From the NCBI GenBank assembly GCA_035517595.1, contig DATIYN010000063.1, positions 1 to 10,056 on the forward strand: 10,056 bases of DNA, read 5' to 3'. Below are positions 1 to 7,954 of this stretch, piece by piece. Origin of the DNA: RBG-16-66-20 sp035517595. Lineage in GTDB: Bacteria; Pseudomonadota; Gammaproteobacteria; Burkholderiales; SG8-39. The notes under the pieces were generated by a model. That model was given only the letters and a program-made list of their open reading frames with translations. It was not told the DNA's origin and did not search any database. A program made the translations under genes and the position numbers. Position 1 is the first letter of the stretch, and each line of letters begins with the position of its first letter.

Positions 1-152
1 GCGAGCGCCAGAACGCCGTCGATGGCAGCGCCGATCGGCGCCATTCCGACGCCGGCGGCGAGCGCGAGCGACGCCGCCGCCGCGGCGAGCGCGGCGAGCG
101 CGATCCTCGATCGCCGTGCGTGGCGCGCGCTCCGGGTCGGGCGGTCGGGCAT
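1..152 (-). CDS. N-terminal fragment of a membrane protein, possibly FecCD/BtuC-type ABC permease
   Basis: The reading frame from the ATG at 152 down to the window edge is open for 50 codons. It encodes a very basic N-terminus (eight Arg in the first 16 residues) followed by a long Ala/Leu-rich hydrophobic stretch at about residues 17-35, then a GVGMAPIG segment. That pattern of Arg-rich cytoplasmic tail, first transmembrane helix and a Gly-Pro-Ile turn resembles the start of FecCD/BtuC permeases of iron-siderophore or cobalamin ABC importers, whose first helix is followed by a similar 'vpI' segment. The family call is an inference from about 50 residues. Any polytopic membrane protein with a basic N-terminus could look like this. 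No SD precedes the ATG, but TAGAAT lies 6 nt upstream. The gene continues beyond the left edge. Confidence 0.45.
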   Translation of the reverse strand, partial: MPDRPTRSARHARRSRIALAALAAAAASLALAAGVGMAPIGAAIDGVLAL

Positions 153-158
153 GGCGCG

Positions 159-164
159 ATTCTA
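159..164 (-). promoter_or_regulatory. TAGAAT -10-like element just upstream of the permease-like start
   Basis: On the minus strand TAGAAT (5 of 6 to TATAAT) is followed by six bases and then the ATG at 152. Transcription from it would begin at or next to the ATG, giving a leaderless message. No convincing -35 is seen 16-18 bp upstream, where the sequence is GC-only, so the call is weak. Confidence 0.3.
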
Positions 165-227
165 CTGTCGCGGCGCGCGCCGGCGGCCTCGATTGCGCCA
201 TCGCCGGCTCGCAGGCACGATGGCAGC

Positions 228-362
228 GTGACATCCTTCCTGCGGATCCCGGCGAGCATGCTCGCGGCGGCTGCGAACCTGCCTCCGGCGGCCGCGCAGC
301 CTTATCCGTCCAAGCCGGTGGACCTCATGGTGCCGTTAGCGACCGGCCTCGGGGCCGAGTGA
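228..362 (+). pseudogene. Remnant of a Bug-family (TctC-like) solute-binding protein gene
   Basis: From a GTG at 228 the frame encodes a signal-peptide-like start (VTSFLRIPASMLAAAANL, then PPAAAQ) followed by YPSKPVDLMVP and a stop at 360-362. Intact Bug proteins, the periplasmic binding subunits of tripartite tricarboxylate transporters, begin their mature part with a closely similar block (YPSKPxxLxVPxxxGGxxD) directly after an AxA signal-peptidase site and run to about 320 residues. Here only 44 residues remain. The usual glycine-rich ligand loop is changed (ATGLGAE), and the frame stops three bases before the end of the converging small ORF. I read it as a decayed 5' fragment of a once complete gene. 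The match is short, so chance resemblance is possible, but the signal peptide plus motif in the right order supports it. Confidence 0.5.
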
Positions 363-365
363 CGT

Positions 366-542
366 TCAGCTCGGCTTCTTGCCCGAGAGCGTGTCGAGCA
401 GGTCGGCCATCGTCTGGTCGGCCCAGTAGTCCGGATCCTTCTCGATCACCGCTTCGCCCTTGGCGATGAGCTCAGCGCTGATCTTGCGGCGCTGGCAGAA
501 CCCGCGCCAGAACTGCTTGACCTCTTCCGCGCTCATTTCCAT
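366..542 (-). CDS. 58-residue small protein of unknown function downstream of tRNA-Asn
   Basis: This short gene has a textbook GGAGG (552-556) nine bases before an ATG at 542 and ends at TGA 366-368. The product begins MEMSAEEVKQFWRGF and is charged and soluble-looking: about 11 acidic and 9 basic residues, two Trp (12, 40), one Cys (16), no signal peptide and no membrane segment. The middle (about residues 22-35) and the end (43-53) look helical, with a DPDYWADQT turn between. I do not recognise the family and assign no function. An in-frame second ATG at codon 3 is possible but sits 15 nt from the SD. The gene starts 28 nt after the encoded CCA of tRNA-Asn on the same strand, and I see no terminator between them, so it may be transcribed as the tail of the tRNA transcript. 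Confidence 0.7.
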   Translation of the reverse strand: MEMSAEEVKQFWRGFCQRRKISAELIAKGEAVIEKDPDYWADQTMADLLDTLSGKKPS

Positions 543-570
543 GCCGGCATTCCTCCGTGGACGGGGCGGG

Positions 571-646
571 TGGCTCCTCGACCTGGACTCGAACCAGGGA
601 CCTGCGGATTAACAGTCCGACGCTCTACCAACTGAGCTATCGAGGA
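571..646 (-). tRNA. tRNA-Asn (anticodon GTT), CCA encoded
   Basis: The minus strand gives a complete 76-nt cloverleaf. The acceptor stem TCCTCGA pairs perfectly with TCGAGGA, the D stem is GCTC/GAGC with loop AGTTGGTA, and the anticodon loop is CTGTTAA with GTT at 611-613. The T stem is CCTGG/CCAGG with loop TTCGAGT, followed by discriminator G and an encoded CCA at 571-573. The outermost anticodon-stem pair (27-43) is a T/C mismatch; the rest is canonical. It lies 71 bp after the aminotransferase stop on the same strand and has its own promoter (665-693). A small ORF follows 28 nt downstream. Confidence 0.98.
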
Positions 647-664
647 ATCGTGCGAAGGGCCGGA

Positions 665-693
665 ATTGTAGCGATTTTGCCGTGCTCCAGCAA
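665..693 (-). promoter_or_regulatory. Sigma-70 promoter of tRNA-Asn
   Basis: On the minus strand TTGCTG (688-693) is separated by exactly 17 bp from TACAAT (665-670). The first three bases of the -35 and five of six bases of the -10 fit consensus. Predicted start near 658 leaves about 12 nt before the mature tRNA 5' end at 646. The -35 lies inside an inverted repeat (676-700). Confidence 0.65.
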
Positions 694-700
694 CGGCAAA
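676..700 (-). repeat. 8-bp inverted repeat between aminotransferase gene and tRNA-Asn
   Basis: TTTGCCGT (676-683) and ACGGCAAA (693-700) are perfect complements around a 9-nt loop that can pair further (GCT/AGC). In the aminotransferase transcript it would form a hairpin 17 nt after the stop codon. No U-tract follows, so it is not a standard intrinsic terminator. It may protect the mRNA 3' end, or act on the tRNA promoter that it overlaps. Confidence 0.45.
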
Positions 701-717
701 GGCAGTGAAAAACCCTG

Positions 718-1935
718 CTATTTGATGACCTTGGCGACGGCGTCGGCGACGTAATCGATGTTCTTCGTGGTCAGCGCGGCGACGCAGATGCGGCCGGTCT
801 CGATGGTGTAGATCGAGAACTCCGAGCGCAGGCGCAGCACCTGCTCGCGCGTGAGCCCCGAGTAGGAGAACATGCCGCGCTGCCTCAGCACGAACGAAAA
901 ATCCACGCCCGGCACGCGCGCATGGATGCCGTCTACCAGCGCCTTGCGCATCGCCTTGATGCGGTCGCGCATGCCGGCGACTTCGCCGTCCCATTGCCTG
1001 CGCAGCTCCGGCGTGGACAGGATGCGCGCGACGATGTCGGCTCCCGTCGTCGGCGGGTTGGAGTAGTTGGCGCGGACGACGCGCTTGAGCTGCGACAGGA
1101 CGCGCGCCGCCTCGTCCGCGCTCCCCGCGACGACGCTGGCTGCACCGATGCGCTCGCCGTACAGCGACACCGACTTGGAGAACGAGCTCGACAGGAAGAC
1201 CATTTGGAGCGATTCGCTGAACAGCCGCGGCGCGTAGGCGTCCTCGTCGATGCCGTCGGCGAAGCCCTGGTAGGCGAGGTCGAGGAAGGGCACGAGGCCC
1301 CGCGCACGCACGACTTCGAGCACGTCCCGCCACTGCGCCTGCGTGAGATCCACGCCAGTCGGGTTGTGGCAGCAGGAATGCAGCACGGCGATGTCGCCCG
1401 CCGGGAGCTTCTTCAGCGCGCCCAGCATGCGCTCGAAGTCCAGCCCATGGCTCTTCGCGTCGTAGTACGGGTAGGCCTTCACCTCGAAGCCGGCGCCCTC
1501 GAACAGCGCGCGGTGGTTTTCCCAGCTCGGGTCGCTGATCCAGACGGTCGCCCGCGGGTTGAGGATCCTGAGGAAGTCCGCGCCGACCTTCAGGCCGCCC
1601 GTACCGCCGAGCGCCTGGACCGTCACGATGCGCCCGCCCTTCAACGCCTTGCTGTCGGTGCCGAAGACCAGTGACTGGACGGCCGCGTCGTAGGCCTTGA
1701 GTCCATCGATCGGACGGTAGGCCTTCGGCGCGGCGGCCTTCGCGCGCTCGGCCTCGGCGCGCTTCACGCACTCGAGCACCGGCACCTTGCCGCTGTCGTC
1801 GTAATAGACGCCCACCCCGAGGTTCACCTTCTTCGGATTGGTGTCGGCGACGAAGGCCTCGGTGACGCCGAGGATCGGGTCCTTCGGCGCCATTTCGACG
1901 GCGGCCAGGGGGGAGGGACGGTGAGGAGCGTTCAT
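718..1935 (-). CDS. Class I PLP-dependent aspartate/aromatic amino acid aminotransferase (AspC/TyrB type)
   Basis: This cytoplasmic enzyme transfers the amino group of aspartate, tyrosine or phenylalanine to 2-oxoglutarate using pyridoxal phosphate. The 405 residues match the family (about 396 in E. coli). The key residues are all visible: DPSWENH with Trp138, HNPTG with Asn191, DLAYQGF with Asp219 and Tyr222 contacting the cofactor, SFSKS with the Schiff-base Lys254, YGERIG with Arg262 for the cofactor phosphate, RANYSNPP with Arg288 for the distal substrate carboxylate, and TGRICVAAL with Arg382 for the alpha-carboxylate. Sequence does not separate AspC from TyrB specificity; Arg288 is shared by both. 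The ATG at 1935 has no clear SD. A second Met at codon 15 (MAPKDP) is nearer the conserved core but also lacks one. It is divergent from uvrB, with only 44 bp between the two starts. Confidence 0.95.
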   Translation of the reverse strand: MNAPHRPSPLAAVEMAPKDPILGVTEAFVADTNPKKVNLGVGVYYDDSGKVPVLECVKRAEAERAKAAAPKAYRPIDGLKAYDAAVQSLVFGTDSKALKGGRIVTVQALGGTGGLKVGADFLRILNPRATVWISDPSWENHRALFEGAGFEVKAYPYYDAKSHGLDFERMLGALKKLPAGDIAVLHSCCHNPTGVDLTQAQWRDVLEVVRARGLVPFLDLAYQGFADGIDEDAYAPRLFSESLQMVFLSSSFSKSVSLYGERIGAASVVAGSADEAARVLSQLKRVVRANYSNPPTTGADIVARILSTPELRRQWDGEVAGMRDRIKAMRKALVDGIHARVPGVDFSFVLRQRGMFSYSGLTREQVLRLRSEFSIYTIETGRICVAALTTKNIDYVADAVAKVIK

Positions 1936-1979
1936 CTGCTAGACTGGAATGTTGATTTTTGCACCGCAATAGTCTACTC
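1936..1979. promoter_or_regulatory. 44-bp divergent aminotransferase/uvrB control region
   Basis: Both start codons are immediately preceded by the same hexamer on their own strand: AGTCTA four nt before the aminotransferase ATG (1940-1945) and AGTCTA three nt before the uvrB GTG (1971-1976). Together they form a perfect 6-bp inverted repeat with a 25-bp spacer. The spacer is A/T-rich for this genome (TTGATTTTT at 1952-1960). Neither gene has an SD here. TTGATT at 1952 with TACTCG at 1975 (17-bp spacing) is a poor plus-strand promoter, and TTGCGG/CAGTCT (17-bp spacing) a poor minus-strand one. I see no LexA-like CTGT-N8-ACAG box. Confidence 0.4.
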
Positions 1980-4010
<2,031 letters not shown>

Positions 4011-4025
4011 CGCGCGGGCCGCGCG
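4011..4025. terminator. GC-only hairpin between convergent uvrB and rne
   Basis: CGCGCG (4011-4016), loop GGC, CGCGCG (4020-4025) fills most of the 18-bp gap between the two stop codons. It could end both transcripts, but there is no T-tract on either strand and GC-only dyads arise easily in this genome, so intrinsic termination is not shown. Confidence 0.3.
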
Positions 4026-4028
4026 CCG

Positions 4029-6743
4029 CTACTTGTCGCGCGTCTCGACCTGAACCAGCTCTTCTGACGGCTGGGCGGCCGGGCGCTCGCGGCGCGGGCG
4101 GCCGAGTCGCGCGGGTTCGGGCTCGGGCAGCGGCGCGCGCGCCTTGGAGGAGTCGGTCTCGACCATCTGCAGCCCGGCCGAGGAGAGCAGCTCCTTCGGA
4201 TCTTGCCGCGGCGTCTCGTAGCGCGGCGCTTCCACGCGCGGCGCCTCGCGCACGGGCTCCGCAGGTGCCGCGTCGGTGCGCGCCGGAGCTTCTGCGTGCG
4301 GTGCAGGCGCCGGTTCCTGCTGCGCCGGCTCCTGCGGCCGCTGCACCTGCTCCTGGCGCGCCGGCTCGCGCGGAGGCTGCTCCTGGTGCGCCTCCTGAGC
4401 CTCGCGTTGCTGCTTCAGGCGATGCTCCTCCAGCTGCTGGGCGTACAACGATTGATCCGCGCGCGGCGCGTGCTGCGGCGCTTGCTGCTCGCCGCGGTCG
4501 CGTCCGCCGCGCCCACGCCGTCCGCGCCGTCCGCGGCGATGTTCTTCGCCTTCGGGCCGCTGGCCGTTCTGCTCGGCCTGCGGCCGCGGCTGCTGTTGAG
4601 GTTGCTGCCGCGATTGCTGCTGCTGAGGCCGCGTCGGGCGCTGATCCTGCCGGCGCTCGCCCTGCGGCTGTCCTTCGCCCTGCTGCTGTGGCTGCTGCTG
4701 TTGTGGTTGTTGCTGCTGCTGCGGACGCTGCTGGTCCCGGCGCTGCTGGTCGCCGCGCTGCTGGTCGCCGCGCTGCTGCGGATGGCGGCCATCCCGGCCT
4801 TCATGCCGCCCGTTGCCGCGTCCGTCGCGCCCATGATCGCGCCGGCCTTCGCGTCCGCCCCGGCTGCCGCGATCTCCGCGGCGCTGCTCATGCCGGTCGC
4901 GATATTCATCGCGCGTACGTTCCTGGCGCTGCTGCTGCTGCTGCGGCCGGGCAGGGCGCATCGCCGATTCGTTGGCCGCGGGCGGCTGCTCGGCGGGCCT
5001 GTCGGTCTTGAGCCAGCCGAACAGGCGGCCGAGGAAGCCGGAACGCGCGGGCTCCGGCATTTGCGGCGCGGGAGTCGGGGCTGCCGGCTTGCGGGCTTCC
5101 ATGCGCTCGGCGGGCTCCGGGACCACCGGGGCCGGCTGCTCCGGCACGATGCCCTGGACAACCGCCTGCTGGCGCTCCTTCTTCGCCTCGGCCTCCTTGC
5201 CGGGGGCCTGCGGCTCCTCCGGCTGCTCGACGAGCTCGTAGCTCGACGGCACGTGCTCCATCTGGTTCAGCTCGTCATGCTTCAGGCGCTGCACCTTGTA
5301 GTGCGGCGTCTCCAGGTGCGCGTTCGGCACCAGCACGATGTTGACCTTGATCCGCGCCTCGAGCTTCTGGATTTCGCCGCGCTTCTCGTTGAGCAGGAAC
5401 GAGGCAACGTCGACGGGCACCTGCGCGTGCACCGCGCCCGTGTTCTCCTTCATCGCCTCTTCCTGGATGATGCGCAGCACGTGCAGCGCCGTGGACTCGA
5501 CGCCGCGGATGAATCCGGTGCCGCCGCAGCGCGGGCAGCTGATGTGCGCGGTCTCCTCGAGCGAGGGCTGCAGGCGCTGGCGCGACAGCTCCATCAGCCC
5601 GAAGCGCGAGATCTTGCCGATCTGCACGCGCGCGCGGTCGTGCCGCAGCGACTCGCGGAAGCGGTTTTCCACCTCGCGCTGGTTCTTCTGCGACTCCATG
5701 TCGATGAAGTCGACGACGATCAGGCCGCCCAGGTCTCGCAGCCGCAGCTGGCGCGCGACTTCCTCCGCCGCTTCCAGGTTGGTACGGTAGGCGGTTTCCT
5801 CGATGTCGTGGCCCTTGGTCGCGCGCGCCGAGTTGACGTCGATCGCCGTGAGCGCCTCGGTGTGGTCGATCACGACCGCGCCGCCCGAGGGCAGGTTCAC
5901 GTGCCGGCCGTACGCGCTCTCGATCTGGTGCTCGATCTGGAAGCGCGAGAACAGCGGCACGTCGTCGCGGTAGAGCTTCACCTTGCCGACATTGGCGGGC
6001 ATCACCGTCTGCATGAAGGCGACCGCCTGGTCGAAGATCTCCTGGGTGTCGATCAGGATCTCGCCGATGTCGGGCTGGAAATAGTCGCGGATCGCGCGGA
6101 TCACCAGGCTCGACTCGAGGTAGATCAGGAACGGCTTCTTATCGGAGTCCTTGGCCGCGCCGTCCACGGCCTGCCAGAGCTGGAGCAGGTAGTTCAGGTC
6201 CCACTGAAGCTCCTCGGCCGTGCGGCCGATGGCGGCGGTGCGCGCGATCACGCTCATGCCCTCCGGCACCACCAGCTGGTCGATGGTGTCGCGCAACTCG
6301 TTGCGGTCCTCGCCTTCGACGCGGCGCGACACGCCGCCGCCGCGGGGATTGTTCGGCATCAGCACGAGGTAGCGGCCCGCCAGGCTGATGAAGGTGGTGA
6401 GGGCGGCGCCCTTGTTGCCGCGCTCGTCCTTTTCGACCTGGACGATGAGGTCCTGGCCTTCCTTGAGCGCGTCCTGGATGCGCGCGCGCCCGGCGTCGAC
6501 GTCGGCGCGGAAGTAGCTGCGCGCGACTTCCTTGAAGGGCAGGAATCCGTGCCGCTCCTCGCCGTAGTCGATGAAGGCGGCCTCGAGACTGGGCTCGATG
6601 CGGGTGATGATGCCCTTGTAGATGTTGCTCTTGCGCTGCTCCCGGGAGGCCGACTCGATGTCCAGGTCGACCAGCTTCTGTCCTTCCACGATCGCGACGC
6701 GCAGCTCTTCCTGCTGGGTCGCATTAAACAACATGCGTTTCAC
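4029..6743 (-). CDS. rne: Ribonuclease E, with long disordered degradosome scaffold
   Basis: This is the endoribonuclease that starts mRNA decay and matures rRNA and tRNA. The 904-residue product has an RNase H-like/S1 catalytic half in E. coli register: S1 domain about 36-120, catalytic Asp302 (TAIDVNSARATKG) and Asp345 (VVDFIDM), Zn-link CPRC at 403-406, and small domain to about 505. Residues 510-904 are low-complexity. A SGFLGRLFGWLKT segment at 568-580 matches in position and character the amphipathic membrane-targeting helix of E. coli RNase E. Then come Arg/Gly/Gln-rich RNA-binding blocks (600-760) with poly-Q and RGDQQ repeats, a Pro/Glu/Ala-rich stretch, and a tail at 854-868 with LSSAGLQMVETD. 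The start is GTG at 6743: AGGAG lies 8 nt upstream, whereas the ATG at codon 4 is 17 nt away. The SD lies in a perfect palindrome. Confidence 0.98.
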   Translation of the reverse strand: MKRMLFNATQQEELRVAIVEGQKLVDLDIESASREQRKSNIYKGIITRIEPSLEAAFIDYGEERHGFLPFKEVARSYFRADVDAGRARIQDALKEGQDLIVQVEKDERGNKGAALTTFISLAGRYLVLMPNNPRGGGVSRRVEGEDRNELRDTIDQLVVPEGMSVIARTAAIGRTAEELQWDLNYLLQLWQAVDGAAKDSDKKPFLIYLESSLVIRAIRDYFQPDIGEILIDTQEIFDQAVAFMQTVMPANVGKVKLYRDDVPLFSRFQIEHQIESAYGRHVNLPSGGAVVIDHTEALTAIDVNSARATKGHDIEETAYRTNLEAAEEVARQLRLRDLGGLIVVDFIDMESQKNQREVENRFRESLRHDRARVQIGKISRFGLMELSRQRLQPSLEETAHISCPRCGGTGFIRGVESTALHVLRIIQEEAMKENTGAVHAQVPVDVASFLLNEKRGEIQKLEARIKVNIVLVPNAHLETPHYKVQRLKHDELNQMEHVPSSYELVEQPEEPQAPGKEAEAKKERQQAVVQGIVPEQPAPVVPEPAERMEARKPAAPTPAPQMPEPARSGFLGRLFGWLKTDRPAEQPPAANESAMRPARPQQQQQRQERTRDEYRDRHEQRRGDRGSRGGREGRRDHGRDGRGNGRHEGRDGRHPQQRGDQQRGDQQRRDQQRPQQQQQPQQQQPQQQGEGQPQGERRQDQRPTRPQQQQSRQQPQQQPRPQAEQNGQRPEGEEHRRGRRGRRGRGGRDRGEQQAPQHAPRADQSLYAQQLEEHRLKQQREAQEAHQEQPPREPARQEQVQRPQEPAQQEPAPAPHAEAPARTDAAPAEPVREAPRVEAPRYETPRQDPKELLSSAGLQMVETDSSKARAPLPEPEPARLGRPRRERPAAQPSEELVQVETRDK
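4726..4778 (-). repeat. 15-bp tandem repeat in rne coding the RGDQQ/RRDQQ units
   Basis: On the plus strand CGCTGCTGGTCGCCG occurs twice exactly (4741-4755, 4756-4770), preceded by a copy with two changes (4726-4740) and followed by a partial copy. In the rne frame this encodes RGDQQ-RGDQQ-RRDQQ. It adjoins CAG-type poly-Gln tracts at about 4600-4625 and 4680-4725, so the stretch is prone to slippage length change. Confidence 0.75.
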
Positions 6744-6988
6744 TAATTTTTCTCCTGCGCGCGCAGGAGCGCCGTTTTCAGCGGGATTGCATCTCCTTAC
6801 AGGGTTGGCCTGCGAAGAAAAAAGCCATCTGCGCGCGTTGCTGCTGCATTCGCTGCTTGCGGTGAGCGAGGGTAACCGCTGGTTCGGGCCCGGCGCGCGG
6901 CCGGGCAGGAGGCGGGTTCCAGGGGCCGGCGCCGGGCTCCTCGGCCCTCGCGTCTTGTGGTCCCTGTGCCTCGCAACGCGAGGCCAGG
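6744..6988 (-). promoter_or_regulatory. Predicted rne 5' leader, about 245 nt, hairpin-rich
   Basis: From the predicted start near 6988 to the GTG, the leader contains several dyads: GCCTCGC/GCGAGGC (6968-6984, 3-nt loop), GCCCGGC/GCCGGGC (6888-6906, 5-nt loop), a GCGGT/ACCGC pair near 6860-6880, and the SD palindrome. A U-rich run (TTTTTTCTT on the minus strand, about 6815-6824) lies between them. E. coli rne also has a long structured leader (361 nt) through which RNase E controls its own mRNA. Shared autoregulation is inferred from layout, not from conserved sequence. A 16-codon frame (6778-6828) exists in it but has no good SD. Confidence 0.5.
6752..6769. promoter_or_regulatory. 18-bp perfect palindrome enclosing the rne Shine-Dalgarno
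   Basis: CTCCTGCGCGCGCAGGAG reads the same on both strands. In the rne leader it folds as a 7-bp stem (CTCCTGC/GCAGGAG) with a GCGC loop. Its 3' arm is the only SD of rne (AGGAG, 8 nt before the GTG), so the folded form blocks ribosome entry. The unpaired AAAAATTA between hairpin and start is A/U-rich, the type of single-stranded site RNase E prefers. Confidence 0.6.
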
Positions 6989-6993
6989 CCGCG

Positions 6994-6999
6994 GATAAT
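6994..6999 (+). promoter_or_regulatory. -10-like element of rluC
   Basis: GATAAT ends 7 nt before the rluC ATG, so transcription would start at or one base before the ATG. The 17-bp-spaced -35 (TCGCAA, 6971-6976) is poor. No SD exists in the A/T-only sequence before the ATG, which fits a leaderless start. Confidence 0.4.
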
Positions 7000-7023
7000 A
7001 ATAAAAATGAAGGACTTAAGCAA
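6995..7023 (-). promoter_or_regulatory. Sigma-70 promoter of rne
   Basis: On the minus strand TTGCTT (7018-7023) and TATTAT (6995-7000) are exactly 17 bp apart. The -10 matches five of six consensus bases and the -35 matches the TTG. It lies partly within the first codons of rluC, and its -10 shares bases with the rluC -10-like element on the other strand. Confidence 0.6.
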
Positions 7024-7954
7024 GCCGCAGGCGACCTGGCTTGAAGTCGGCGAGGAAAGCGAGGCCCAGCGCATCGACAATTTCCTGCTGCGCAGGCTGA
7101 AAGGCGTGCCCAAGAGCCACGTCTACCGGGTCCTGCGCAGCGGCGAGGTCCGCGTCAACAGCGGCAGGGTCAAGCCGGAGTACCGCCTCAAGACCGGGGA
7201 CCGGGTCCGTGTGCCGCCGGTCAGGGTGTCCGAAAAGAAGGAACTGAAGCTAAAGCCGCTCGACCTGCCCGTCGTCTACGAAGATGCGGCGCTGCTGGTC
7301 ATCGACAAGCCGTCCGGGGTCGCCGTGCACGGCGGCAGCGGCGTGAGCTTCGGCGTGATCGAGTCGCTGCGCGCCGAGCGACCGCAGGCGAAGATGCTCG
7401 AGCTCGCACACCGCCTGGACCGCGATACTTCCGGGCTGCTGGTGGTCGCCAAGAAGCGCAGCGCGCTCGTCGAGCTGCACCGCCTGCTGCGCGAGGGCGA
7501 GGTCGAGAAGATCTACGTCGCGGTCGTCAAGGGCGTGCCGCAGAAGCGATCGTTCGAGATCCGCGAGGCGCTGCACAAGTACGTGAATGCGAAGGGCGAG
7601 CGGCGCGTCGCGGTCCGGGAAGGCGGCGTGGAGGCCGCGACGCAAGCGAAGGTCCTCGCATGCGCAAATGGCCTGAGCCTGCTCGAGCTGCGCCTGCTCA
7701 CCGGCCGCACGCACCAGATCCGCGTGCATCTCGCGCATGCCGGCCATCCGGTGCTCGGCGACGACAAGTACGGCGATTTCGAGTTCAACCGCGCGCTCGC
7801 GCGCCAGGGCGTGAGGCGTCTGCTGCTGCACGCGCGGCGCCTGGCGTTTACCCATCCGGCCAGCGGGGGAAAGCTGCGGCTCGAAGCGCCGCTGCCCGGG
7901 GATATGCTTGCGTTCTGCGAGCGGAACTTCGGCGACCTTGAACGCAAGATATAG
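7007..7954 (+). CDS. rluC: 23S rRNA pseudouridine synthase RluC
   Basis: RluC converts U955, U2504 and U2580 of 23S rRNA (E. coli numbering) to pseudouridine around the peptidyl-transferase region. The 315-residue length equals the family (319 in E. coli). An N-terminal S4 RNA-binding domain (about 20-80, QRIDNFLLRRLKGVPKSHVYR) precedes the RluA-type catalytic domain, with HRLDRDTSGLL at 135-145 and catalytic Asp138, and the conserved LLTGRTHQIRVHLAHAGHPVLGD block near 230-250. The ATG at 7007 has no SD but gives the normal N-terminus. Divergent rne next to rluC is also the E. coli arrangement, which supports RluC over RluA or RluD. It heads a run of four overlapping genes. Confidence 0.95.
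   Translation: MKDLSKPQATWLEVGEESEAQRIDNFLLRRLKGVPKSHVYRVLRSGEVRVNSGRVKPEYRLKTGDRVRVPPVRVSEKKELKLKPLDLPVVYEDAALLVIDKPSGVAVHGGSGVSFGVIESLRAERPQAKMLELAHRLDRDTSGLLVVAKKRSALVELHRLLREGEVEKIYVAVVKGVPQKRSFEIREALHKYVNAKGERRVAVREGGVEAATQAKVLACANGLSLLELRLLTGRTHQIRVHLAHAGHPVLGDDKYGDFEFNRALARQGVRRLLLHARRLAFTHPASGGKLRLEAPLPGDMLAFCERNFGDLERKI

Noticed and set aside
571..646. tRNA-Asn as an integration (att) site
   Set aside because: tRNA genes are common targets, but I found no second copy of the tRNA 3' end in the window and no integrase or phage gene.
4726..4778. Short tandem repeats as a CRISPR-like array
   Set aside because: The 15-bp units are contiguous without spacers and encode RGDQQ in the rne frame.
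4203..6746. Very long open frame (847 codons) antisense to rne
   Set aside because: It mirrors rne codon periodicity in a GC-rich gene, has Leu/Arg/Ala/Val-dominated composition without domain motifs, and rne itself is unambiguous.
6778..6828. 16-codon leader ORF (MAFFFAGQPCKEMQSR) in the rne leader
   Set aside because: It has no adequate SD before the ATG and no regulatory codon run. It is also part of a longer chance frame; kept only as a possibility.
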